DNA of 64,000 nt from Natrinema gelatinilyticum (lineage in GTDB: Archaea; Halobacteriota; Halobacteria; Halobacteriales; Natrialbaceae), in NCBI RefSeq assembly GCF_024266705.1, contig NZ_CP100756.1, positions 62,001 to 126,000 of the forward strand, written 5' to 3'. Positions within the stretch are counted from its first letter, which is position 1, and each line of letters opens with the position of its first letter. The notes beneath the pieces were generated by a model. That model made no database searches and was not told where the DNA came from. It saw nothing but the letters and a program-made list of their open reading frames with translations. A program made the position numbers and the translations under genes. Below, one piece after another: positions 44,898 to 53,186 of this stretch.

Positions 44898-47800
44898 ATG
44901 GTTGATGAATGTTCTCATCACACATTCAGGGAGTATCGACGTCGGGGGTTGCTCGGCGGAATGGCATCGCTCTTCGCCGCGGCAGCGTACTCGTTAGACA
45001 TCTCGGCGGACGCTGCGGCGCCAGTCGACGATGGTGACGATTCGGTGACACAGACCGTCACTTCGCCGGATGAGCGCGTGAGTATGACAGTCAACGTCGC
45101 CGACGGAATGCCGACGTACAGCGTCTCGTTCGAGGGGAAAACCGTCATCGAAGCCTCGCGCATCGGATTCGAATTCCAGAACCAGTCTGCGTTCGGCGTC
45201 GGGAGCGACGCGCCGATCGTGACCGTCACCGGCAGTGAACGGACGACCGACGATACGACGTGGAAGCCGGTCTGGGATCGATACGACGAGATCCGAAACC
45301 ACTACCGCGAACTCCGACTCGGACTCGAGGAGACCAATGGGAAGGGTCGGGGCGGCACCCTCGAGATACGGGTGTTCGACGACGGTCTCGGGTTCCGGTT
45401 CCTCTTCGACGAACGCTTCGGCAATCCGTTCGTCATCACGTCCGAACGGACCGAATACACCTTCGCAGACGATTACGAGTCGTGGTGGATTCCGAACGAT
45501 TACAACAACTTCGAGGTCGAGTACGAGGAGACCTCGCTTTCCGAAATCGGTTCCACGCTCGAGACGGACATGGGCGGCGCGTTCGACGGCGTCCACACGC
45601 CGATGACGATGCGAACGGGCGACGATCACTACGTTAGCGTTCACGAGGCGAACCTCGACGATTACGCGTCGCTCGCGATCGCGCCGCAGGCGAGCGGTGA
45701 CACCGACTTCGAGTCGACACTCGCCCCACTTCCGGACGGGACGAAAGTATCCGCGTCAGCACCGCACGTAACGCCGTGGCGGACGATCCAGCTCGGCACG
45801 CGGCCGGGCGAACTCGTCGAATCGAATCTCATCGTCAACCTCAACGACGATCATAGCGACGACATGTTCGTCCAGGGAACTGACTGGATCGAGCCCCAGA
45901 AGTTTATCGGAGTCTGGTGGCTGATGATCACCGGCCGCGCCGACTGGGAGTATCAGGGACCACAGACCGGCAACCACGGGGCACAGACCGAGCGCGCGAT
46001 GCAGTATATGCACTTCGCGAGCGAGCACGATATCCCCGGCGTCCTCGTCGAGGGCTGGAACAAAGGCTGGTCGAGCTACCCGGGCGACGGAAGCGAGTTC
46101 GACTTCACGGAGCCATATCCCGACTTCGATCTGGAGCGAGTGACCAGCTACGGCCCGAGCCTCGAGCCGTCGACCCAGATGACGATGCACAACGAGACGG
46201 CGGGGGATTTCAAAAATTACGGGTCACAGCTCGACGACGCATTTGACCTGTACGACGATCTCGACATCCGAACGATCAAGAACGGCTTCGTTTCCGACAA
46301 CGGAAACCTGGCTGGGGAGGGGCACAATCATCACAATCAGGTGCTCGTCAACCACCACACGCTGGTCGCAGAGACTGCGGCAGCCAATCGGCAGATGCTC
46401 GATATGCACGAGCCGATCCATCCGACCGGCCGCCGCCGTACGTACCCCAACCTGATGACCCGCGAGGGTGTGAAGGGCCAGGAGTACGATGCGTTCGGGG
46501 AGGTCAGCCCTGCCCACCACGTCACGTTCCCGTTTACCCGCATGCTCGGTGGCCCCGTAGAGTACACGCCGGGTATCTTCGACATGAACTCCGGTTCCGG
46601 CGGCATCGAGACGACGCGCGCGAAGCAGCTCGCGATGTACCCGACCTACTTCAGCGGCCTCCAGATGGTCGCGGATCTCCCGAGTTCGTACCTGGCAGAC
46701 CAGCCCGCAACGCTGCGAGTCGGTGAGGTCGCCCAAGCCGAACACGCCGAACTGGACGGATTCGATACCGAGTCGGAGTGGGCCAACGCGCAGGGAGAAG
46801 CGTACGTCCCGTTCGACGCCAACAGCGTCGACAGCGGTTCGACGGCCACTTGGACCGTTGAGAACGTCGCTGCCGGCGAGTACGACGTTCACCTCCGGAT
46901 CGCAAACTACGAGGCGGACAACGGACTCGATGACGGCCTGAGCGCGACGGCCACGCTCCAGATCAACGGGGAACCGGCCGAGCAGCTATGGATCCCGGGA
47001 ACCGAGTACTGGGACGGCTGGACTACGGTGAAGACGACCGTTCCGCTCGAAAACGGCGATACCGAGCTCGGAGTAACCCTGACGGCCGATGACACGGGCG
47101 GGTTCAATCTCGATGCGGTCGCCGTCACGGAGTCCGGACAGCCGATGCCCGAGCCGGCCGAACCGCCGATCACGGGGCCAACTGTCCCCGAGTTCCAGTT
47201 CATCGAAGACGTTCCGGCCGCGGGCTGGGACGACACGCGCGTCCTGGACTCGTCGATCGGCGACTACACGATCATCGCTCGGCAGAAGGACGATGAGTGG
47301 TACGTCGGTGCGATGACCGACGAGAGCGGGCGCGCACTCGACGTGCCACTCACTTTCCTCGATGACGCGCCCGGCAAAGGCGACGCCGGGAACGGGAACC
47401 GAGACCGTGACCGAAACCGGGTTCAGAACGGAACGATGAGTGCCGTGTCCCAGAAGAGCCACAAAAACCGCAATCCAAGGTCTCCCGACGAGAGTCAAGG
47501 TCCCGCCACTGGTCAGGGTCCCGACAACGGCCAGCCGAACGGTCGGTACGTTGCCGAAATCTACTCCGACGGGATCGACGCGGACTACGACGACACTCTC
47601 GAGGACGTTCGAATCGACGAGGCGATCGTCCACAAATCCACGTCGCTGCTCGTGTCGATGGTCGGGTCCGGTGGCACTGCCGTTCGCCTCCGTCCGGCGA
47701 CGCAGGAGGACCTCGGATCGCTACCGCGGTACGACCGTCCCTCGCAAGAAATCGACGTGTCGATCGACGGTGAAACGTTCGTACGGGAGCCGTTCATCTC

Positions 47801-48722
47801 CGCAATCGGCTCGAACGACGGTGACTACATCGGCGGAACGAACGTCGAGGTCGTCGTGGATGATGACCTCGTCGGTTCGGAAAACGTTCGGATCGCACCG
47901 GGCGCGAGCGATCAGCAGTTCGCGTTCGGGTCGACGATCGACACCCCGGGGACCTCCCACGTGATCGTCCGAACATCGGACGGAGAGATCATCGCCAACC
48001 GAACGGTGACGGTGAACCCGCCCGAAATCGTCACCACGATCGCCGATTCGAGCGGCGACGACCACGGCCCAGGCGATTATACGTATCCCACCAACGGCGT
48101 GTTCGAAGACGGCGTCTTCGACCTTCGGTCCTTCGAGGTGACGCGGACCGACAGCAGCGTTCAGTTCACGTTCGCGGTTGAGACCCTGAACAACGGGTTC
48201 GGGAGCGACCGCGGCTTCTCACCCCACATGTTCGTATTGTGGCTCCGCGACCCGACCGCCGATGGCGGTACCACTACCGAGGTCGGCGACATCGCCCTGG
48301 CCGCTGACTTCGACTCGGCGTGGCACTACCGCCTCGAGATCAGCGGCTTCACGAAGAGCGCCGTCGATGCCGGCGGCAATCCGTTGACCGACGAAAACGG
48401 AGACGCAGTCGCCGTGCGCGAGGACGTCGATTCTGACGCCAATACTGTGTCGCTTTCCGTCGATCAGACCGCCTTCGGCGGGGCCGATATTTCGGACCTC
48501 GAAGTCGTCGCGATGCTCCAGTCCGAGGACCGAGGGACGCTTCGACCGGTCGCCGAAACCGCCGAAGAATACGCGTTCGGTGGCGCAAAGGCCGGTGCAG
48601 CCGAAAACGCACCTCGCGTCATGGACCTGGTGACTTCCGATGACGTCAGCCAGGCGGAGGCGCTCGCGTACTCGGCTGAGGAACGGGCGACGCTGCCGTT
48701 CGTCCCGCTTTCCGACGGCTAG
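44898..48722 (+). CDS. Tat-secreted glycoside hydrolase family 97 with inserted carbohydrate-binding and C-terminal glucodextranase-like domains
   Basis: An extracellular alpha-glucan or galactan hydrolase of 1274 residues. Start ATG 44898; Tat signal EYRRRGLLGGMASLFAAAAY. GH97 N-domain: about residues 40-290. The catalytic barrel follows, with the phrase ASEHDIPGVLVEGWNKGW, the LVNHHTLVAETAAANRQML strand and ending near MVADLPSSYLADQ. A CBM6/35-like module is inserted here (about 46735-47130; TATWTVENVAAGEYDVHLRI). The GH97 C-domain resumes with IEDVPAAGWDDTRVLD and is interrupted by a low-complexity insert (about 47380-47545; GNGNRDRDRNRVQNG). The last 260 residues resemble the C-terminal domain of glucodextranases (YTYPTNGVFEDGVFDL). 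Monocistronic; it complements the GH15/ABC island. Confidence 0.9.
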   Translation: MVDECSHHTFREYRRRGLLGGMASLFAAAAYSLDISADAAAPVDDGDDSVTQTVTSPDERVSMTVNVADGMPTYSVSFEGKTVIEASRIGFEFQNQSAFGVGSDAPIVTVTGSERTTDDTTWKPVWDRYDEIRNHYRELRLGLEETNGKGRGGTLEIRVFDDGLGFRFLFDERFGNPFVITSERTEYTFADDYESWWIPNDYNNFEVEYEETSLSEIGSTLETDMGGAFDGVHTPMTMRTGDDHYVSVHEANLDDYASLAIAPQASGDTDFESTLAPLPDGTKVSASAPHVTPWRTIQLGTRPGELVESNLIVNLNDDHSDDMFVQGTDWIEPQKFIGVWWLMITGRADWEYQGPQTGNHGAQTERAMQYMHFASEHDIPGVLVEGWNKGWSSYPGDGSEFDFTEPYPDFDLERVTSYGPSLEPSTQMTMHNETAGDFKNYGSQLDDAFDLYDDLDIRTIKNGFVSDNGNLAGEGHNHHNQVLVNHHTLVAETAAANRQMLDMHEPIHPTGRRRTYPNLMTREGVKGQEYDAFGEVSPAHHVTFPFTRMLGGPVEYTPGIFDMNSGSGGIETTRAKQLAMYPTYFSGLQMVADLPSSYLADQPATLRVGEVAQAEHAELDGFDTESEWANAQGEAYVPFDANSVDSGSTATWTVENVAAGEYDVHLRIANYEADNGLDDGLSATATLQINGEPAEQLWIPGTEYWDGWTTVKTTVPLENGDTELGVTLTADDTGGFNLDAVAVTESGQPMPEPAEPPITGPTVPEFQFIEDVPAAGWDDTRVLDSSIGDYTIIARQKDDEWYVGAMTDESGRALDVPLTFLDDAPGKGDAGNGNRDRDRNRVQNGTMSAVSQKSHKNRNPRSPDESQGPATGQGPDNGQPNGRYVAEIYSDGIDADYDDTLEDVRIDEAIVHKSTSLLVSMVGSGGTAVRLRPATQEDLGSLPRYDRPSQEIDVSIDGETFVREPFISAIGSNDGDYIGGTNVEVVVDDDLVGSENVRIAPGASDQQFAFGSTIDTPGTSHVIVRTSDGEIIANRTVTVNPPEIVTTIADSSGDDHGPGDYTYPTNGVFEDGVFDLRSFEVTRTDSSVQFTFAVETLNNGFGSDRGFSPHMFVLWLRDPTADGGTTTEVGDIALAADFDSAWHYRLEISGFTKSAVDAGGNPLTDENGDAVAVREDVDSDANTVSLSVDQTAFGGADISDLEVVAMLQSEDRGTLRPVAETAEEYAFGGAKAGAAENAPRVMDLVTSDDVSQAEALAYSAEERATLPFVPLSDG

Positions 48723-48802
48723 TGGTGTTCCAAACCTGCACTGCAGGGTCGAATGCGGCGGTGCGAGACGATCCGTCCCTGCGTTCACCGTTTGAAACGG
48801 TA

Positions 48803-49126
48803 CTAGAACTGGTAGCGCCGCTCGTCGTCCATCGCCGGATACTGGTCCGCGCCGGTCATTTCCTCGAAGGTCATCCCGGAGAGGTACTCGTCGTACGTCA
48901 CGTCGTAGGCCGTCCGGAGCTGGAAGTCGAGTTTGCCGGTGTCGACGGTCGACTGGAAGAACATGTGTATCGCCCGACGGACTAGCTCGTCTGTCTCCTC
49001 TGGTTCGAGTGCCGTCTCGAGCAAGGCGAGTTCGGTACGCGTTTCGCGATCGAGCGAAACGGACAGTTCGTCGCCGATATCCGAATACGATTCCGTGACG
49101 TCGTCGGTGAGACCGTCGAGGCTCAT
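48803..49126 (-). CDS. Conserved haloarchaeal protein, unknown function
   Basis: A 107-residue acidic protein starting MSLDGLTDDVTESYSDIGDE at the ATG at 49126. The helical core RETRTELALLETALEPEET is followed by DELVRRAIHMFFQ and DFQLRTAYDVTYDEYLSGM. No enzyme motif is visible; the compact helical pattern would suit a small regulator or adaptor. The frame is open 26 codons upstream into basic sequence. It is the last chromosomal gene before the insertion-sequence cluster. Confidence 0.7.
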   Translation of the reverse strand: MSLDGLTDDVTESYSDIGDELSVSLDRETRTELALLETALEPEETDELVRRAIHMFFQSTVDTGKLDFQLRTAYDVTYDEYLSGMTFEEMTGADQYPAMDDERRYQF

Positions 49127-49331
49127 ACAAGAGGGGACTCGAGCGCGCCGGATAGACCTTTCTTGTCGCGGCGACGGGGTGGCGGTAACGACGCGGTCGA
49201 CCACTGCGTCGATTCGACGAGTAGCTCTACCCTAATCATACGCGTCTGCGTCGACTATTGCGCTGCAGTTGGCAGAATTCGTCTGCTCCAGGCAGGTGAC
49301 CTCGTCGGAATCTCTGACATTCAAGTGAACT

Positions 49332-49378
49332 ACCCCGCCCTACTCGTCGCCTTCGGCGACTCCTTGAGGGCAGGGCTT
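49332..49378 (-). ncRNA. TnpB 3'-end hairpin, candidate omega-RNA scaffold / right end
   Basis: The minus strand reads AAGCCCTGCCCTCAAGGAG, then the perfect stem GTCGCC-GAAG-GGCGAC (apparent from GTCGCCGAAGGCGAC), then GAGTAGGGCGGGG. It overlaps the tnpB stop region. TnpB-associated guide RNAs end at this position in IS605-family elements, which is established for the family. That this copy is expressed is inference. A TTCAC follows immediately downstream. Confidence 0.55.
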
Positions 49379-50039
49379 CCTGCTTCGACGACGCGACGTG
49401 CAGACACTTCAGAAGTATCTACAGCGGTCGCAGTCTCCACAGGCGTTGCTTCGGAGTGAACCACTCCTAGGTTCTCCAGACCACGCGACTGGATATTCAA
49501 CGCCGCGTTCCAATCCCTCTCCAACTCGAACCCACACGACGGGCAGGAATGTTCCCGAACCCACACCGGCTTCTCAGTCTCCACGCCACACGATGCACAC
49601 TCTTTCGTCGTGCCATTCGGTTCGACTTCGATGACGTGACACCCGTTCTTCCGACCGTGATGTTTCAGAATCGTACTGAAGTTTCGCCAGCCGACTTCGG
49701 CCTTGTTTCGCGCGTTGCCACTGTCTTCAAGCATCGGCTTCACGTTCAAATCCTCAACGAACACTGCCTCGTACTCTGAGGTGTAAAAGTGCGCGAGTTT
49801 GTGTTTATAATCTCGCTTCTTGTTCGACATGCGAGCATGGACCGTCGCGACTCGCCGCCGTTGCGTCTCCCAGTTGTTCGACTCGTACTGTTTGCGAGAA
49901 AGAGCGCGTTGCTCGCGCTCGAGGCGTTTTCGTTCATCGGAGAAGTCAAGACGTCCGATAGACCGTCCATCCGAATCGTGGACGAAGGTGAGAACGCCAA
50001 GGTCGATCCCAACCGTGTCTTCCGGCTCAATGTCAGCTG

Positions 50040-50044
50040 AGTCT
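50040..50044 (+). repeat. Target-site duplication (AGTCT), left copy
   Basis: AGTCT directly abuts the terminal repeat of the ISH3-family element and is repeated at 51433-51437. Confidence 0.9.
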
Positions 50045-51432
50045 CAGTACCTCACAAAGCATCGCCAGTTAGCCTGACCTGAGCCACCTGTTCTGTTGTG
50101 ATGAGTCGCCAGCAACGGTTGAACAACGCTGATCGAAGATGGAGCTGTCGCTGTCGGCGGCGGTTAGCCGCCGACGCGACAGCGTTGCCACTTGCGAAGA
50201 CGCTTGCTCGGTCAGTGACTACCGGTAGAACCGGTCATCAGGTGGTCGGTTCGCGGGGACGGCCCGACGCACCGCGAGGGCCGTCCACGCGGCCCGTCGA
50301 ACCATATTCACGAACTCTTTGTATGGCCACCACCAGAGGCGACGCCCGCCTCGGCGGGGCGTCGCTACGTATTCGTAGTGGAGATACCGCCACGCGTTCT
50401 GTAACAGCAGGCTCACCACGACGTACAGCAATCTCACCGTTGCGTCTCGTGTCGTTGTCGTCGCTATCGCTTGCTCGGACAAGCGATAGCTCGACTCGAT
50501 ACCGAAGCGTTTGCTGTAGTGGTATCGAGCGTCGCGTGGTGTCTCGATGAACGGCGCGTCAGCGGCGTAGCCGTGACGCGCCACGCCGTGCTCGTCATAT
50601 CGTCCGTTCAGGTACGTACAGTCGATGTAGACGGGAAACTCGACGGTCCAGCTGTGACCGTCGAGTTTCCCTGTCAAGTCGTGTTGAATGATGCGACTCC
50701 ACCCTTCCGAGAGTTCATGCTGAATCGTCTTCCCCCACCGGATGATCGGGACAACGTAGGCGCAGTTGTGCGCCTGTAGCAGCGTGAGACACTTGCTGTC
50801 GTAGAATCCGCGATCAAGATAGACGGCCTTGATTTCGGTGTCAAGGCCGTCGAGAACACCGAGGAACTCAGCGAGGACGCTGCTGGCGGTGTCGCCGTCT
50901 TCGAGACGGCGCACCGCCAGCGTGTAGCGTTTGTTTTTTACACGCGCGTAGAGTGTGGCGTAGGCGTGGAACGAAGTGGTTCCACGCTTCGCTTCCGAGT
51001 GGTAGAGAGCGTCTGTGTTGTCTTCGTCACCGTAGTAGGGCCGCAGGTGGAGGTCTGCGCAGACCTCCACCTGCTCGGGGAGCAGTTCCACAATATCTCG
51101 CCGAAGAAGCGTGTTTGCGACTCGTTCGAGCCATTCCGGCTCGAACTTCGTCCGGAGATGATAGAGAATCGTGTTTGCTGATGGCGAGTTCTCGCTGGAG
51201 TTGCAGAGCGTAGAGATCGAGGTCCCGTCGGCGGTCGCGCCGACGAGGACCTCGTAAATGTCCTCTGCGTCGATTTCAGCGTTGTTGGCAAGGTTCAGAG
51301 CAACTTCCTCGTCAAGCTGGTTGACGAGGAAGTTAAGGAGCTGGTCCTCGTGGATTTCACTGTCTGCTTGTTGGGTCTTGAACACACCTTCAGCAAGCAG
51401 ATGTTCTAACTAACCGGCTTTGTGAAGTACTG
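50045..51432 (-). mobile_element. ISH3-family insertion sequence, 1,388 bp, complete
   Basis: The ends are 16-bp terminal inverted repeats with one mismatch: CAGTACCTCACAAAGC at 50045-50060 and, on the minus strand, CAGTACTTCACAAAGC at 51432-51417. The element is flanked by a 5-bp direct repeat AGTCT (50040-50044 and 51433-51437). Size, repeat length and duplication length match haloarchaeal ISH3/ISH27-type elements as known for that family. It carries one transposase gene on the minus strand and sits inside tnpB. Everything needed for movement looks intact. Confidence 0.93.
50219..51385 (-). CDS. ISH3-family DDE transposase
   Basis: The 388-residue transposase of the inserted element. DDE-type acidic residues are plausible in CADLHLRPYYGD, in VYLDRGFYDSK and in FGIESSYRLSEQA, the family's last catalytic glutamate block (the Y-x2-R..E-like pattern). 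The N-terminal segment DAEDIYEVLVGATADGTSIS is a DNA-binding-like helical region. The tail RAVPANRPPDDRFYR is typical of haloarchaeal ISH3 proteins. No frameshift or internal stop is present, so the element may be active. Confidence 0.93.
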   Translation of the reverse strand: MFKTQQADSEIHEDQLLNFLVNQLDEEVALNLANNAEIDAEDIYEVLVGATADGTSISTLCNSSENSPSANTILYHLRTKFEPEWLERVANTLLRRDIVELLPEQVEVCADLHLRPYYGDEDNTDALYHSEAKRGTTSFHAYATLYARVKNKRYTLAVRRLEDGDTASSVLAEFLGVLDGLDTEIKAVYLDRGFYDSKCLTLLQAHNCAYVVPIIRWGKTIQHELSEGWSRIIQHDLTGKLDGHSWTVEFPVYIDCTYLNGRYDEHGVARHGYAADAPFIETPRDARYHYSKRFGIESSYRLSEQAIATTTTRDATVRLLYVVVSLLLQNAWRYLHYEYVATPRRGGRRLWWWPYKEFVNMVRRAAWTALAVRRAVPANRPPDDRFYR

Positions 51433-51437
51433 AGTCT
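51433..51437 (+). repeat. Target-site duplication (AGTCT), right copy
   Basis: Second copy of AGTCT, directly next to the terminal repeat ending at 51432. Confidence 0.9.
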
Positions 51438-52072
51438 GGTTTCGCTGGCGTGTCGGTGCTGATACAGAACGAAGCGTACCACGCTCCTGTGGGCTCTTTC
51501 TTCACCGTTATTTCTTTGATAGCATCGTGGTCGGGAAGGTCACGGTGAAGGCGGAGTGGGATTTCAAGGGTTTCACCACGAACTTTTGTGAGGCGGAGTC
51601 TCGCTCGGTCTCGCGGGCCACTCTTCGTGTCGAGTTCGAAGCCCGATTGCCGGTACGTGAAACTCCGATACTCACGCGGTGACTTCCAGTTCAGCGAGCC
51701 AACATCGTAGCCCTTGGCTTTGAGTGTGCCGAGGTTGTTGATGTTGGTACGGATACGCTCAACAGCTTTCTGCAAGACGGTGGAGTAGACCTGTTTGAGG
51801 TCAGTCCACTGTTGTTTGAGTTGTGGGAGTTCGTCTCGGACGTGCCAGACGCGCTGTCGAAGCGTCCCCTCGTCTTCTGGTATCTTGGTGAATTCGTGGA
51901 GGGCGTGGTTGTAGAGTTGTCGCACGGTGTCACGAGTCCAGTCGAGACTCTCCCGTTGCTCTGACTTTATGAGAATCCTGTTTAAGCCCCAAATCGGTGA
52001 ACGAAACGCGTTGGGGTTGAAGGAGGCCGTCTTTCAACATGTGTCCGAGAACACGCTGCTCTGACTGGCCCC

Positions 52073-52098
52073 TTGCAAGAATCCGAAGGATTGGGCAA
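52073..52098 (+). ncRNA. Structured leader hairpin upstream of IS110 transposase, candidate bridge-RNA part
   Basis: TTGC (52073-52076), AATCC (52080-52084), GAA loop, GGATT (52088-52092), GCAA (52095-52098): a two-stage stem with an unpaired internal loop, about 55 bases before the IS110 ATG. IS110 elements are known to encode a bridge RNA from a non-coding end, with internal loops that pair with target and donor. Assigning that role here is inference. The left end of the element is not defined. Confidence 0.35.
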
Positions 52099-52154
52099 AC
52101 AGCCCGTATAGGTGTCTATTCGGTTCGTTCACCCAACCCCAGAGACATCATATC

Positions 52155-53153
52155 ATGTACATCGGAATGGATACGCATGACCGCTACTCGCAGGTAGCGG
52201 TCATGCGACAGGACGGCAGCCTCGTCGATGAATTCCGCCTCTCCCATGGCACTGAGCGCGCCGAACTCGAAGAGTTCGCGCGCGAGTATGTCGGGTCGGC
52301 GGTTGCCATCGAAGCAACTGGGCACTACCGCCCGATTTACGAAACGCTCGACGACCACATGGACGTTACGCTCGTTAACCCGAGTAAAACACGTGTCATC
52401 GCCGACGCGAAGGTCAAAACCGATCGCGTTGACGCAAAGATGCTCGCGCATCTTCTGCGTGCAAACCTCGTCGCTGAAAGCTACGTTCCGCCCAAGGACG
52501 TGCGCGAACGACGTGACCTCGTTCGCGCACGCAAGGCACTCGTCGAAGATCGAACCCGGGAGAAAAACCGTGTCCGAGCAGTTCTCAAGCGAACTGGTAA
52601 CCAATACAGCCGCGAACTGTTCGGCCCGACCGGGCGTGAGTTCCTCGCGGAACTCACGCTCTCCGAGGTCGATCGAGCGGTTCTTGAGGCACATCTCGCG
52701 GTGATTGATACGCTAAACGAACAGATCACGAAACTCGACAAGCGTATCGAAGACACCGCCGCTGCGCGTCACGACGCGCAGCTGCTCATGACTATCCCTG
52801 GCGTGAGTTATTTCACGTCGCTGTTGATCACGTCCGAACTTGGCGAGATCGACCGGTTTAGCAGTGCAAAGAAAGTGATCAGCTACGCCGGGCTTGATCC
52901 ATCTATTCGGCAATCTGGCGACAAAGAGGTGCGTGGCGGAATCTCGAAAGAGGGCTCAGCGCCGTTGCGCTGGGCCCTCGTTCAGTGTGCCAACGTGGCT
53001 GTACGGTTCGACGACTACCTAGAACAGTTCTACACCCGCCTGAAACAGCGGAAGAATCACAACATCGCAATCGTTGCAACAGCTCGGAAAATGCTCGTCG
53101 CAATGTTTCACATGCTCAGCCGTGAGGAAGTCTACGATCCGCCAACAGCATAG
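52155..53153 (+). CDS. IS110-family transposase (bridge-RNA-guided recombinase family)
   Basis: A 332-residue DEDD-type transposase. The N-terminal RuvC-like domain has YIGMDTHDRYSQVAVM, AVAIEATGHYRP and KTDRVDAKMLAHLLR with the D, E, D, D residues. A coiled linker (RTREKNRVRAVLKRTG) follows. The C-terminal Transposase_20 domain reads LMTIPGVSYFTSLLIT, SYAGLDPSIRQSG and GGISKEGSAPLRWAL, with a conserved serine. It is complete and without frameshift. It is divergent from the split tnpB, whose left end lies about 150 bases upstream. No terminal inverted repeats are expected for IS110. Confidence 0.94.
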   Translation: MYIGMDTHDRYSQVAVMRQDGSLVDEFRLSHGTERAELEEFAREYVGSAVAIEATGHYRPIYETLDDHMDVTLVNPSKTRVIADAKVKTDRVDAKMLAHLLRANLVAESYVPPKDVRERRDLVRARKALVEDRTREKNRVRAVLKRTGNQYSRELFGPTGREFLAELTLSEVDRAVLEAHLAVIDTLNEQITKLDKRIEDTAAARHDAQLLMTIPGVSYFTSLLITSELGEIDRFSSAKKVISYAGLDPSIRQSGDKEVRGGISKEGSAPLRWALVQCANVAVRFDDYLEQFYTRLKQRKNHNIAIVATARKMLVAMFHMLSREEVYDPPTA

Positions 53154-53155
53154 TT

Positions 53156-53186
53156 GCTGAGTGGCACCGCGATGGTGCCACTCAGC
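53156..53186 (+). terminator. Strong 13-bp perfect hairpin after IS110 transposase
   Basis: GCTGAGTGGCACC (53156-53168), loop GCGAT, GGTGCCACTCAGC (53174-53186). It begins two bases after the transposase stop. No T run follows, so it may be the structured right end of the element or an RNA-stability element instead of a classical terminator. Confidence 0.6.

Larger units (their letters stand above)
49330..51925 (-). pseudogene. IS1341-type TnpB (RNA-guided nuclease family) split by an ISH3-family element
   Basis: Two halves of one TnpB. The N-half (51925-51438) has DWTRDTVRQLYNHALHEF, then LNWKSPREYRSFTYRQSGFE and a WYASFCIST strand up to TPAKPDS. The C-half (50039-49330) starts ADIEPEDTVGIDLGVLTFVH with the first RuvC aspartate. 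It continues with the RuvC-II glutamate in AVFVEDLNVKP, a zinc ribbon CASCG...CPSCG and the last aspartate in DWNAALNI. Removing the inserted element with one 5-bp duplication restores the frame exactly as KPDSADIEPED, with no stop. The N-half has no clear ATG: its frame is open to about 52010 and the first possible start is a GTG at 51925. The N-terminus may therefore be lost as well. Confidence 0.9.

Noticed and set aside
52155..53153. Diversity-generating or retron system around the IS cluster
   Set aside because: No reverse transcriptase (YxDD) is seen; all open frames in the cluster are transposases.
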